From RFPW01 sp040401595 (GTDB lineage: Bacteria > Pseudomonadota > Gammaproteobacteria > Burkholderiales > Burkholderiaceae_E), in NCBI GenBank assembly GCA_040401595.1, contig JBBAOE010000020.1, positions 1-64,000 of the forward strand: a stretch of 64,000 nt of DNA. The letters are read 5' to 3'. Positions 8,986 through 18,249 of the stretch are shown piece by piece. A program made the position numbers and the translations under genes. The notes under the pieces were generated by a model. It saw only the letters and a list, made by a program, of their open reading frames with translations, was not told the DNA's origin and did not search any database. How positions within the stretch are numbered: the first letter of the stretch is position 1; the number at the start of each line of letters is the position of its first letter.

Positions 8986-11327
8986 GTCTCGCCCCCGAGA
9001 GCAATCGTTCAGAGTTCAGTTGGCGTCAGGATGGAAGCCACGATGAGTTGCTGGATTTTGTGCGCGGTGATGGTTCCTACACCAGCGACTTCGACCTGCC
9101 CCATCAGTGTCACGCAGTCTTTGTTCGCAGCCCTTATGCACACGCCAGAATCGTATCGATCGACCTGACGAGCGCCCTGGCCTGCCCCGGCGTCCAGGCC
9201 GTCATCACCGGTGCAGATCTGCAGGAGGCCGGCCTTGGGACGATCGATCCCCTGGTTGCGTTCAATGGTCAGGACGGCAAGCCGATGTTCAAGGCCGGGA
9301 TACCCGTTCTGGCCTGGCCACAGGTGCGCCATGTCGGAGAAGCAATTGCCTTGGTCGTGGCGAAGGATCGACTCGCGGCCATGCACGCAGCTGAGCAGGT
9401 CTTGGTTCAATGGGAGCCCTTGCCAGCGATCACCGACCCATGTCAGGCCATTGAATCGGATCAGATCCGCATCCATGCGCAATGTCCGAACAATCTTGCG
9501 CTGGACTGGGCCGACGGCGACGAGGCACAAACCGAGCAGATCTTTAGCCAGGCCGCGCATGTGGAGTCGGTTGACCTTGCTGAGCCTGCACTGACGGCCT
9601 GCTCGATGGAGCCGCGCGCTGCACTCGCCAGCTGGGATGCGCAAGCGCAACGACTAACCTTGATCGCCAGCACACAGGGCGTGATGGTTGTGCGCAAAAT
9701 CCTTGCGGAACACGTGTTCCGAATTCCGCCACAGTCGCTTCGGGTGTTGACCCCTCACGTCGGCGGCGGTTTCGGTGCGAAGGTCCAAGCCTATCCCGAA
9801 TACGCGGCAATCCTCTTTGCCAGCAAGCGCATTGGCCTTCCGGTCAAATGGGTAGCGACGCGTCTTGAAGCGTTTCTCACCGACACCCATGCGCGCAACT
9901 CGCGCCTGCGGGCTCGGATGGCCTTTGATGCCCATGGCGGGATTCTTGGCCTTAGCGTCGACAACATCGTTGGTATCGGTGCCTACACCAGTACCTACAT
10001 GGCGATCGTTGGAACGAACAACACCAAGAACTGTCTCTCGAGCGTTTACCGGGTGCCGTCGATCCGGATTCGTTCCCGGCTAGCCCTGACCAATGCCATG
10101 CCCCACGGACCCTATCGAGGCGCGGGCCGCCCGGAGGCGATCTACCTGATTGAGCGCCTCATCGATCAGGCCGCGATCAGCATGGGAATCGATCGGGTTT
10201 CATTGCGGCAGCGCAATCTGATCACCCCACCAGAAATGCCGTATCAGGCACCGAATGGCCAGCTCTACGATAGTGGCGACTTTCCGCAGGCACTCGCTCG
10301 GGTTTTGCACCTCGCACAGTGGGATCAGTTCGAAGAGCGGCGCCAACGATCGGCACGGCAGCAGGGTCTCTTGCGTGGTATCGGTCTGTGCTGTTTTTTG
10401 GAGGTCGCCGGCGGGATCCTCGAAGAGCCTGCCGATCTGCGTTTCCCCGGCAATGGCGAAATCCACTTGCATCTGGGTGCCCAAGCGATGGGCCAGGGAC
10501 ATCTGGCCACCTATCCGGCACTGGTTGCTGGGCGCCTCGGAATCGACCTGGCTCGGATTCGTCTGATTGCCGGCGATAGTGACGCGACTCCAGGACTGGT
10601 CGCAACTGTGGCATCCCGATCGACCATGATGGCTGGAAGCGCGACGGCCCTGGCCTGCGATGAAGCGATCCGACGCGGCCGCCTGATCACCGCCCATCTG
10701 CTGGAGGTCGATGTAGCTGACATCCTCTTTCAGGCGGGCCGATTCACCCTGGTGGGGACGGATCGCTCGATCGCCCTGCTTGACATTGCCAAGCACATGG
10801 CCGCTGTCAAAGACCTGCCGCCGGAGCTTCCGACCAGCCTTGATAACGTCGCGCTCTTCACCTCAAGCGCGATGACCTATCCGAATGGGGCGCATGTGTC
10901 CGAGGTGGAAATCAACCCCGACACGGGCGAGATCCAGATCCTGCAACACACCGCGGTCGACGATGTGGGGACCGTACTCAATTCCGACATCGTCAATGGT
11001 CAGATCATGGGTGGAGTTCTACAGGCCCTGGGTCAGGTGTTGGGTGAACAACTGGTCTACGACGCCGACGGTCAGTTGCAGACCGCATCGCTGATGGACT
11101 ATCCAGTGCTCAGGGCCGACGTCAGCCCGAACTTTGTGCTCGAGCATCAGGAGATCGCTGCCCAAAGCAATCCGATCGGGGTCAAGGGCGCGGGCGAGTC
11201 AGGCGTCGCTGGTGCACTTCCCGCGGCGGTCAACGCCATCCTGCATGCGCTTTCGTATCGCGGGATCCAGCAAATGGACCTGCCATTCACTTCCGGGCGG
11301 GTCTGGGCAGCACTGCATCGCGGCTGA
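8982..11327 (+). CDS. molybdenum hydroxylase large subunit 2 (CoxL/XdhA family)
   Basis: A second catalytic subunit, 781 residues, at the far end of the same operon and joined to livF by an ATGA overlap. It has the standard cofactor loop GGGFGAK, the PYRGAGRPE loop, AMGQGHLAT, and the catalytic Glu in GVKGAGESG. It is therefore a more canonical family member than the first large subunit and not a recent duplicate. No second FAD or 2Fe-2S subunit gene accompanies it here. It must either share those at 1856-3222, pair with subunit 1 in a mixed complex, or use partners elsewhere. Confidence 0.92.
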   Translation: MSLAPESNRSEFSWRQDGSHDELLDFVRGDGSYTSDFDLPHQCHAVFVRSPYAHARIVSIDLTSALACPGVQAVITGADLQEAGLGTIDPLVAFNGQDGKPMFKAGIPVLAWPQVRHVGEAIALVVAKDRLAAMHAAEQVLVQWEPLPAITDPCQAIESDQIRIHAQCPNNLALDWADGDEAQTEQIFSQAAHVESVDLAEPALTACSMEPRAALASWDAQAQRLTLIASTQGVMVVRKILAEHVFRIPPQSLRVLTPHVGGGFGAKVQAYPEYAAILFASKRIGLPVKWVATRLEAFLTDTHARNSRLRARMAFDAHGGILGLSVDNIVGIGAYTSTYMAIVGTNNTKNCLSSVYRVPSIRIRSRLALTNAMPHGPYRGAGRPEAIYLIERLIDQAAISMGIDRVSLRQRNLITPPEMPYQAPNGQLYDSGDFPQALARVLHLAQWDQFEERRQRSARQQGLLRGIGLCCFLEVAGGILEEPADLRFPGNGEIHLHLGAQAMGQGHLATYPALVAGRLGIDLARIRLIAGDSDATPGLVATVASRSTMMAGSATALACDEAIRRGRLITAHLLEVDVADILFQAGRFTLVGTDRSIALLDIAKHMAAVKDLPPELPTSLDNVALFTSSAMTYPNGAHVSEVEINPDTGEIQILQHTAVDDVGTVLNSDIVNGQIMGGVLQALGQVLGEQLVYDADGQLQTASLMDYPVLRADVSPNFVLEHQEIAAQSNPIGVKGAGESGVAGALPAAVNAILHALSYRGIQQMDLPFTSGRVWAALHRG

Positions 11328-11336
11328 AGAGGTCCT

Positions 11337-12272
11337 TCAGAGTTCGAGGATGGATCGGGCAACCATGGCATGAATGCCCTTGTTGCCGTCGACCAACTGA
11401 GTCACGTGCAGATCGCACGCGAGACTGCAAAAGACATAGCACTCTTCGGCGCTCCAGGGCTTGATCTCCTGCAACCAGCCAATCATGTTGCGCAGTGCCT
11501 GTTTCGCGGCGAGGTCGAGATCGGCGTCCATGCCCATCGCAATGTAGTGGCTCGGCGTGATGGCCCGCGGGAAATTCAGCGATGTTTTGTGCAGGATGAT
11601 GTCGAAACGCCCTTTGAGGCAGGTTTCTAGGGCCGTGAGGCAAACCTCCCCGTCACCCTGGACCGCATGCCCGTCACCGATTGAGAAGTTCGCCCCCGGC
11701 ACAAAGACCGGAAGGAAGAGCGACGTGCCGGCCGTGAACTCCTTGTTGTCGATATTGCCACCGTACTCACGGGGTTCGACCGACGAAACGACGCCATAGG
11801 CAGGAGGCGGGGCGACCCCGATAATTCCGAAAAATGGATTAACCGGAATATCGACCCCCCAAGGCAATCGAGCGAGCCTCTTCGTCCGATCAATTGGAAT
11901 GATCCGGCGGCTGAAAAAAGGAAAATCCTCGGGGAGCGTTCCGCGCAACGGTCGAATCACATTCCAACCCCAGTCAACAGTCAGTTCGATCTCTCGAATC
12001 CGAAACTCCAGTGTGTCGCCCGGTTGCGCGCCGCGCACGGCGATCGGACCGGTCAAGATATGGGGTCCCAACACACGGGGAACGTTCCTGACGATCTCGA
12101 GGTGCATGGGAGAGAGCAGCGATGCATCGCCAACTTCTTCAAGCCCGCCCGAAACCGTCTCAACCACAACGGTATCGCCTGATTCGATGGTCGCGATCGC
12201 GGGTCGCTTCGCGTCAAAAAACCCCCAGTGAACGGTACTCGGGCTGGGGTCGAAGTGGTGAGTTTGAGCCAT
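11337..12272 (-). CDS. acetamidase/formamidase family protein (FmdA/AmdA)
   Basis: Predicted amidase that releases ammonia from formamide, acetamide or a related short amide; 311 residues, the usual family size. Typical segments are the start THHFDPSPSTVHWGF, then LTGPIAVRGAQPGDTLEF, the GEVCLTALET region, and SLACDLHVTQLVDGNKG near the end. The start is taken as the ATG at 12272; the longer reading from 12422 adds residues without family character. It converges on the hydroxylase operon with only 9 bases between stops. That suggests, but does not prove, a role in the same catabolic route. Confidence 0.9.
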   Translation of the reverse strand: MAQTHHFDPSPSTVHWGFFDAKRPAIATIESGDTVVVETVSGGLEEVGDASLLSPMHLEIVRNVPRVLGPHILTGPIAVRGAQPGDTLEFRIREIELTVDWGWNVIRPLRGTLPEDFPFFSRRIIPIDRTKRLARLPWGVDIPVNPFFGIIGVAPPPAYGVVSSVEPREYGGNIDNKEFTAGTSLFLPVFVPGANFSIGDGHAVQGDGEVCLTALETCLKGRFDIILHKTSLNFPRAITPSHYIAMGMDADLDLAAKQALRNMIGWLQEIKPWSAEECYVFCSLACDLHVTQLVDGNKGIHAMVARSILEL

Positions 12273-12557
12273 CGCTGAAGAAGCCTTCGTTGGGTAGAGA
12301 GAGTCTGGTCCGCCCGGGTTGGCGGGCACCGGCCTGTCCCTTTGCAGTACGCACGCGGGATGCGCCAGGATGCACCAACAATCCCACTTGCGTGTCCGGA
12401 ATCGCGCCAGGGTCTTGCACAATGGCAGATGGAAGGCTCACCATGCAAGTTGGCGTCCGCACCTACAAGAGATCGGCCGGGTGTCCTGTCTGGTGCCACC
12501 CGTGGATTTCTCGGTCAAACCGGGCCGCTCGGAGACCACAGCCACGAACAACGTCCA

Positions 12558-13724
12558 ATGAAGACTTCAATCCGCGCCACTGCACTCCTACTCAACATCG
12601 CCCACGCCCTAGATCACCTGGTCATGCTGATCTTCGCAACTGCGGTGGTCGCGATTGCCCCGGACTTCGGTATTGCGCGATGGGAGGATCTGATGCCCTT
12701 TGCCACGGGGGCATTCCTGATGTTTGGTCTGGGCTCCCTGCCCTCGGGTCGCCTTGGCGATCTATGGGGGCGACGCCCGATGATGCTGGTATTTTTTTTC
12801 GGAATTGGTGCCACATCCTGCATCGCCGCACTCACCCAGACACCCTGGCAACTCGCGGCAGCGCTGGTGTTAGTCGGTGCCTTCGCATCGATTTATCATC
12901 CCGTCGGCATTCCGATGCTTGTCGAGCAAGCCGAGCGGCCCGGCGCCACCATCGGCGTCAACGGGCTGGCTGGTAATCTCGGTGTGGCAGCAGCTGCCCT
13001 GCTCACCGGCCTGCTGGTCAAGTGGCTGGGCTGGCGCGCCGCCTTTGCCGTGCCCGGAATCGTATCGATCGCCTGTGGCGTACTGTTCGCCATGGTCAGT
13101 CCACGCGATACCGAGCCGCCTTCCAAACGTGCCCGCAAGGCTACCGTGGTACTTGGCCCGGCTGAACTCTTAAGAACATTTCTAGTGATGTCAGCTGCTG
13201 CAATCACCGGCAGCCTACTCTTTAATTTCACCACCAACGGTAACGGGCAACTGCTTGCCGAACGCCTTAGCGTCTTTGGCTATGATCCGGCGCTCCTTGG
13301 CGCCATGCTCGCTGCGGTCTACGCCGTTGCGTCGCTGGCTCAACTGGTCGTCGGCAGGCTCATTGACCGCGTTGCGCTCAAGCCGCTCTATCTGACGATT
13401 GTCCTGGCTCAAGTACCCGTGCTGCTCCTGGCATCAACCGCAGAGGGTTGGGTCTTCTACGGCCTTCTTGTCCTCACCATGGTTCTGGTCTTCGGCGCGA
13501 TCCCGTTCACGGACGCCATGATCGTGCGCTATGTGGATGACCGGATGCGGTCACGCGTCAGCGGCATGCGGCTAGCCGTTTCGTTTGGCGTCAGTTCGAC
13601 CGCTGTCTGGGCCTTGGGACCCCTGGTGAAAACCGCGGGGTTTAGCGTTCTGCTGACCGGGTTGGCCTGTGTCGCAATGGCAACCGCATTCGCCGTGCTT
13701 TGGCTCCCCACGGAGCGGCCATGA
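12558..13724 (+). CDS. MFS transporter
   Basis: Twelve-helix major facilitator, 388 residues. The cytoplasmic loop between helices 2 and 3 carries the family motif as GRLGDLWGRRPMM. The second half has the matching GRLIDRVALKP loop. A His in IYHPVGIPML (helix 4 region) recalls fosmidomycin-resistance-type carriers, but the substrate cannot be assigned. The ATG at 12558 is used because the 72 residues in front of it are not hydrophobic and look non-coding. It is divergent from the amidase, with 285 bases between starts in which I see no clear operator. Confidence 0.85.
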   Translation: MKTSIRATALLLNIAHALDHLVMLIFATAVVAIAPDFGIARWEDLMPFATGAFLMFGLGSLPSGRLGDLWGRRPMMLVFFFGIGATSCIAALTQTPWQLAAALVLVGAFASIYHPVGIPMLVEQAERPGATIGVNGLAGNLGVAAAALLTGLLVKWLGWRAAFAVPGIVSIACGVLFAMVSPRDTEPPSKRARKATVVLGPAELLRTFLVMSAAAITGSLLFNFTTNGNGQLLAERLSVFGYDPALLGAMLAAVYAVASLAQLVVGRLIDRVALKPLYLTIVLAQVPVLLLASTAEGWVFYGLLVLTMVLVFGAIPFTDAMIVRYVDDRMRSRVSGMRLAVSFGVSSTAVWALGPLVKTAGFSVLLTGLACVAMATAFAVLWLPTERP

Positions 13725-13761
13725 CTGCGGGGCGCGCGATCAGGTCAGCGCAATCATTCGA

Positions 13762-14736
13762 TTAACGCCCCAGCCCCAGACGTTCTGCCCCCGTTGTGTA
13801 GAGCTGGATGCGCTCCTTCATGAAGGCATCCATCTGAGGAAGACCGATGTTGACCAGCTCAAATCCACTGCGCGCGGCCAGTTCCTTCATTTCGGGGTCC
13901 TGATTCAGCTGGGCCCAGAGGTCTGACAGACGCTGCCTCTGATCGAGCGGGGTCGCTTTGGGAACGCCGATGCCGCGATAGGCACCATCGACCCAGGCCA
14001 CGCCCAGTTCCTTGAAGGTGGGAACCTCGGGCATCAACGGGTGACGTTTCTCCATGGCCACCGCCAGCGGGCGAATCTTGCCTTTGTTGGCGATGGCAAA
14101 TGGCACATAGGTCATGGCGCCATCGATCTGGCTGCCCAGGACGGACACCGCCATATCACCCGTCCCTTTGAAGGGAACATAAATTGTCCTGATGCCGAAT
14201 TCGACATTCAGACGCTCATGCGCCGCATGATTGGCCGAATTCAGACCCGAGCCGCCCAGGCTCAGCTTGCCAGGATCTTTTTTGGCCTGTTCAATGAACT
14301 CGGAAAAACTCCGGATGCCGCTTGCCGCTGGTACGACCAGAATATCGGGCGTGTAGTGAAACCAATACACCGGGGTGATGTCACGTGTCTTGTACTGAAC
14401 CTGTCCCTCGAGCGGCTGAAAAACGATGTGGGGCAGGTTGATCCCGACAACCTGATAGCCATCGGCCGACAAGGTGTTCATCTGCGCCCACAAGAGTGCA
14501 CCGCCGGCGCCAGCTTTGTACTGAACGATCGTATCGATCGCTGGACACTTTCGCTTCAGAACCACTTGCTGGTGACGCGCAGAGAGGTCGGACTCGCCCC
14601 CCGGGGGAAAGGCCTGCCAGTAAAACAGGTTTTTCTCCGGACAGGCCTGGGCAAAGATCAAAGAGGCGTAGCCGGCGCCCAAGACGAGGGCGACGCACCG
14701 CAACATTCGGCCGACAGTTGATTGGAGGCGTTTCAT
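13762..14736 (-). CDS. tripartite tricarboxylate transporter receptor, Bug/TctC family
   Basis: Periplasmic solute receptor of 324 residues with a signal peptide ending near LIFAQA. It is a divergent member: the usual P-I-R-x-I-V-P opening is replaced by NLFYWQAFPPGGESD. The later family parts are normal, namely GAGGALLWAQM, KDPGKLSLGGSG, TIYVPFKGTGDMAVSVLGSQIDGAM and GKIRPLAVA. No TctA or TctB membrane genes are nearby. It lies 7 bases downstream of the tartrate-type dehydrogenase and is co-oriented, so the ligand may be a hydroxy-dicarboxylate. Confidence 0.87.
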   Translation of the reverse strand: MKRLQSTVGRMLRCVALVLGAGYASLIFAQACPEKNLFYWQAFPPGGESDLSARHQQVVLKRKCPAIDTIVQYKAGAGGALLWAQMNTLSADGYQVVGINLPHIVFQPLEGQVQYKTRDITPVYWFHYTPDILVVPAASGIRSFSEFIEQAKKDPGKLSLGGSGLNSANHAAHERLNVEFGIRTIYVPFKGTGDMAVSVLGSQIDGAMTYVPFAIANKGKIRPLAVAMEKRHPLMPEVPTFKELGVAWVDGAYRGIGVPKATPLDQRQRLSDLWAQLNQDPEMKELAARSGFELVNIGLPQMDAFMKERIQLYTTGAERLGLGR

Positions 14737-14743
14737 CTGAGGT

Positions 14744-15811
14744 TCATCCGTTCAGGTCGTTACACACCGCCGCAGTCACCTGCGCCGTCGTCGCATTGCC
14801 ACCAAGATCCCTGGTGTGCAAGGCGGGGGTTGCGGTCACCCGTTCAATCGCCTGCATGAGTTTGTCCGCAGCCGCCCGTTCACCGAGATGCTCCAGCATC
14901 ATGACGCAGCTCCAGAACGTACCAATGGGATTCGCCAATCCGAGACCCATGATGTCGAATGCAGATCCGTGAATCGGCTCGAACATACTGGGAAATCGTC
15001 GTTGCGGATCAATATTGCCCGTGGGTGCGATTCCCAGACTCCCCGCGAGGGCCGCAGCCAGATCGCTGAGGATGTCAGCATGCAGGTTGGTCGCCACCAG
15101 CGTATCCAAGGAGGCAGGCCGGTTGATCATCCGCGCTGTGGCAGCATCCACCAATTCCTTGTCCCAGCGCACCTCAGGGAATTCGCGGCTGACCTCAACC
15201 GCAATCTCGTCCCACATCACCATCGCGTGCCGTTGCGCATTGGACTTGGTCACAACGGTCAGAAGCCGGCGTGGACGTGCATTCGCCAGAGCGAAGGCAT
15301 AGCGCATGATGCGTTCGACGCCTGCTCGCGTCATGATCGAAACGTCCGTCGCCACCTCAATCGGATGCCCCTGGTGGGCGCGCCCGCCCACCCCGGAGTA
15401 CTCGCCTTCAGAATTTTCCCGAACAATCACCCAATCGAGATCGGCTGGGCCGCAACGCTTCAGGGGCGCGTCGATCCCCGGCAGAATGCGGGTCGGTCGA
15501 ACGTTGGCATATTGATCAAAGCCTTGGCAGATCTTCAGGCGCAATCCCCAAAGCGTGACGTGATCGGGGATCTTCGGATCGCCCGCCGAACCAAACAGAA
15601 TGGCGTCCATCGGCCGCAACTGGTCCAGGCCATCGGCCGGCATCATCTCGCCATGGGCGCGATACCAGTCGCCCCCCCAGCCGAATTCGTGAAACGACCA
15701 TTCAAAGCCGCCGACCGCCCGGGCCAGGGCCTGCAGAACGACACGACCTGCCGGAATCACTTCCTGACCGATCCCATCGCCGGGAATGCAGGCAATTTGA
15801 TAGTTCTTCAT
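14744..15811 (-). CDS. tartrate dehydrogenase / D-malate dehydrogenase family (TtuC-like)
   Basis: NAD-dependent oxidative decarboxylase of the isopropylmalate/isocitrate dehydrogenase fold, 355 residues. The opening IACIPGDGIGQEV is the family signature. LRLKICQGFDQYANVRP and the active-site RENSEGEYSGVGGR identify the tartrate/D-malate branch over leuB. The metal Asp residues occur in LHADILSDLAAAL, and the NAD site in FEPIHGSAFDIMGLG. The ATG at 15811 is chosen; the reading from 15820 would use TTG. It forms an operon with the Bug receptor just downstream. Confidence 0.9.
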   Translation of the reverse strand: MKNYQIACIPGDGIGQEVIPAGRVVLQALARAVGGFEWSFHEFGWGGDWYRAHGEMMPADGLDQLRPMDAILFGSAGDPKIPDHVTLWGLRLKICQGFDQYANVRPTRILPGIDAPLKRCGPADLDWVIVRENSEGEYSGVGGRAHQGHPIEVATDVSIMTRAGVERIMRYAFALANARPRRLLTVVTKSNAQRHAMVMWDEIAVEVSREFPEVRWDKELVDAATARMINRPASLDTLVATNLHADILSDLAAALAGSLGIAPTGNIDPQRRFPSMFEPIHGSAFDIMGLGLANPIGTFWSCVMMLEHLGERAAADKLMQAIERVTATPALHTRDLGGNATTAQVTAAVCNDLNG

Positions 15812-15875
15812 CGTTTCCAAGGTTTGTGATCAATATCCGCGATCGAAGGTTCGGCGCTGAGACCCTGAGATGTAC

Positions 15876-16655
15876 TTACGGTGCGGGCGCCAACGCTTCT
15901 GTGGACGCCAGGGCTGCAATCGACAACCCGCGTACCTGATGACGCTCGATGAGTCGGGCCACCAATCCACTCGCCTTAGCATACTCGGCGTACGCGGCCA
16001 GAAAGTGGGCGCCGACTGGATTGGTTTTCTGCGTCCCGATCGACTGCTGAACTGCGGTAAAACGATCGTCCAGAATCCGGGATCCCGGAACCTTTTCCAC
16101 ATCAATCAGCAGACGCGAACGCAAACACGCCATCGCCTCGAGACCTTCACGGACGAACAGGTCAAGCGTCGCATCAAAGCCTTCGGCGTGCACCAATTGC
16201 GCATGGCGAATATTGCGTACCAGCCAGAGGTCATAAGCGGTTCGAGCCGATACGGCGATGCGCACGCCAGGCTGATCGACCTCGGCGACTTTGAGGAGCC
16301 CGGACCCTGGGGGGACGAGATAGGTGGCCTCGATTTCGACGTAGGCAGCACTGAAGACAATTTTCTCCGCACGAGCCGGTTCGGCACCGATCAATGCGAT
16401 ATCCCAAACGTTCTGATCCGCAGCATCGGCCAATAAGCCCGGATTGGGGAACGGCACCAGCACCAGTTCCACACCGAGACTGCGAGCAATTTCCGCCGCA
16501 AGATCGGGCGCCACGCCTTGCGGATCCCCATTCTCAGCACGCCCAGTGACAAGCAAAAAGTTGCTTAGATTAATGGCTGCACGCAGCCGTCCGGATGGGG
16601 CGAGCTGGCGAATGACTTCCTCGCTGGCGCTGGGCTGATCGATCGACGCGTTCAT
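15876..16655 (-). CDS. substrate-binding protein of polar amino acid type, without signal peptide
   Basis: A type II periplasmic-binding fold (SBP_bac_3) of 259 residues. Family segments are GRLRAAINLSNFLLV, the PQGVAPDLAAEIARSLGVEL helix and WDIALIGAEPAR. The ATG at 16655 gives a start close to the domain and no export signal. The upstream extension to 16721 begins with an aromatic-rich stretch that is not a convincing signal peptide either. The protein may be cytoplasmic, or the true start may be missed. It lies upstream of the tartrate-type dehydrogenase in the same direction, 64 bases away. No permease or ATPase gene is next to it. Confidence 0.78.
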   Translation of the reverse strand: MNASIDQPSASEEVIRQLAPSGRLRAAINLSNFLLVTGRAENGDPQGVAPDLAAEIARSLGVELVLVPFPNPGLLADAADQNVWDIALIGAEPARAEKIVFSAAYVEIEATYLVPPGSGLLKVAEVDQPGVRIAVSARTAYDLWLVRNIRHAQLVHAEGFDATLDLFVREGLEAMACLRSRLLIDVEKVPGSRILDDRFTAVQQSIGTQKTNPVGAHFLAAYAEYAKASGLVARLIERHQVRGLSIAALASTEALAPAP

Positions 16656-16901
16656 GGGACTGAGCTCCAGGTAGTCGGCCAGCCACACCCAGCGTGAGAA
16701 GCCTCGGCCATTGTTCCACAAACCGACCTAGCGTTTTCTTGGATAGACAACGGATCCCGGGTTACCTAAGGTGAGTCTAGAGCACCCTCCAGCGGGCCCT
16801 GCCCGTTTTAAACCCAATTCGCTGCCCAAGCGCCGCCATCGGCGTTGCCACAACTGCCCTGTCCCCAATGCCCGGCACCCAATGCCCGGCCCCAAGTGAC
16901 C

Positions 16902-18071
16902 ATGTCCACCACCACTCCGTTTCCGAACCCATCGACGATCTCATCGGCGGACCGCACCGAAGCGAACGCCGCGAGTCATCCCGGCAACGAATCGCCATTT
17001 CTGACCCTGCACGAAGTGATTCGCAAAGCACGGCAGAAGCTCAATCACGATGACTGGGACTACATCGTTGGCGGGACCGAAACCGAAACCACCTTGCGCC
17101 GCAACCGCATGGCACTAGACACCCTCGCGTTGCGGCCCCGGGTGTTGCGCGATGTCAGTCAGATCGATCCATCAACCGAGTTTCTCGGGCGTCGCATGCG
17201 CCTGCCCGTGGTCCTGGCGCCCGTTGGCAGCCTCGAACTCTGCACGCCCGAAGCCGCCACTGCATCGGCCCGCGCGGCAGAACGGTTTGGCGTGGCCCAG
17301 ATGTTAAGTTCGGTTTGCCAACCCGGCATGGCGACCCTCGCCCAGCAGGTGCCCAATGCGCTACGGATTTTCCAGCTGTATGTCTATGGCGATGCCGACT
17401 GGATCGATCAGCATATCGAGCAGGCCATTGAAGTCGGTAACGCCGCCTTTTGCTTCACCGTCGACATGGCGCTTTACAGCCGCCGCGAGCGCGATATCGC
17501 CAAGCGCAACATCCGAAGAGCGGTGGTACCTGGACGCGAATTTCTTGCCCATCTCAGCTGGAAAGACATCGAAAGAGTTCGAAGAAAATATGATATCCCG
17601 CTGATTATTAAGGGAATAGGAACTGCAGAAGACGCCTTGATTGCGGTCGAACAAGGGATTGACATGATCTATGTGTCCAACCACGGCGGCCGGCAACTCG
17701 ACCATGATCTCGGCTCGATGGACGTGTTGCCTGAGATTGTTGCAGCTGTCGATCGACGCGCGCGGATTATCGTGGACGGAGGTTTCAATCGCGGCTCGGA
17801 CATTGTCAAGGCCATTGCACTGGGTGCCGATATGGTTGGCCTCGGCCGGATGCAATGTATGGGGCTGGCCGCAGATGGAGCGGCCGGATTACATCGAGTG
17901 CTGGAATTGCTCGAAACGGAAGTCAGGATCTGCCTCGGTCTGCTCGGCGTGAACGCCCTGGCCGACCTTCATCCGGGGTATCTCCGACGCGCCTACGCGG
18001 CCAACCCAGCAAGCGCCTTGAGCGCTTTTCCCTTGCTCAATATCGACACTCTCGATTATCCCGGAGCCTGA
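16902..18071 (+). CDS. FMN-dependent alpha-hydroxy-acid oxidizing protein
   Basis: Oxidizes a 2-hydroxy acid to a 2-keto acid with FMN in a TIM barrel; the family includes L-lactate dehydrogenase LldD, glycolate oxidase and mandelate dehydrogenase. The 389-residue protein has the catalytic His-Gly-Gly-Arg in SNHGGRQLD and the FMN segments PVVLAPVG and DGGFNRGSDIVKAIALGAD. The start ATG at 16902 is chosen because the stretch before it is low-complexity and contains a direct repeat (ccaatgcccggc twice near 16865-16890). Which hydroxy acid it uses is not clear. The neighbouring tartrate-type dehydrogenase suggests that this region handles hydroxy acids. Confidence 0.9.
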   Translation: MSTTTPFPNPSTISSADRTEANAASHPGNESPFLTLHEVIRKARQKLNHDDWDYIVGGTETETTLRRNRMALDTLALRPRVLRDVSQIDPSTEFLGRRMRLPVVLAPVGSLELCTPEAATASARAAERFGVAQMLSSVCQPGMATLAQQVPNALRIFQLYVYGDADWIDQHIEQAIEVGNAAFCFTVDMALYSRRERDIAKRNIRRAVVPGREFLAHLSWKDIERVRRKYDIPLIIKGIGTAEDALIAVEQGIDMIYVSNHGGRQLDHDLGSMDVLPEIVAAVDRRARIIVDGGFNRGSDIVKAIALGADMVGLGRMQCMGLAADGAAGLHRVLELLETEVRICLGLLGVNALADLHPGYLRRAYAANPASALSAFPLLNIDTLDYPGA

Positions 18072-18120
18072 CAGGACTTCATGTCATTTATCTGAAATAG
18101 GCCGCAACCTACTGCGCGGG

Positions 18121-18249
18121 TTGACTTTATTTTTAGTTGGGTTGGCTCAGGTCTTGGCACAGACCGCTTACCCCACACCAATGATCATCGTCGCCAACCC
18201 CTGCACACCGTTCACGACCTTGAAGGCGTTGATCGAGGCGCGCGAGTTC
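18121..18249 (+). pseudogene. remnant of a Bug/TctC receptor gene with an internal deletion
   Basis: The plus-strand reading begins LTLFLVGLAQVLAQTAYPT, which looks like the end of a Bug signal peptide followed by the mature start AYPTKP. It jumps at once to PMIIVANPCTPFTTLKALIEA, which resembles the mid-protein Bug segment around residues 120-150. The roughly 100 residues normally between them are missing, and family similarity then stops. I interpret this as a deletion fossil; there is no ribosome site or full frame. The segment also lies antisense to the 3' end of the gene on the other strand. Confidence 0.5.

Noticed and set aside
16865..16890. Possible repeat array or CRISPR
   Set aside because: Only two copies of a 12-base word next to each other; no spacers and no cas genes in the window.
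16845..16901. Longer N-terminus of the hydroxyacid oxidase with a Pro/Cys-rich start
   Set aside because: It arises from a 12-base direct repeat in the leader; the peptide has low complexity and no family match.
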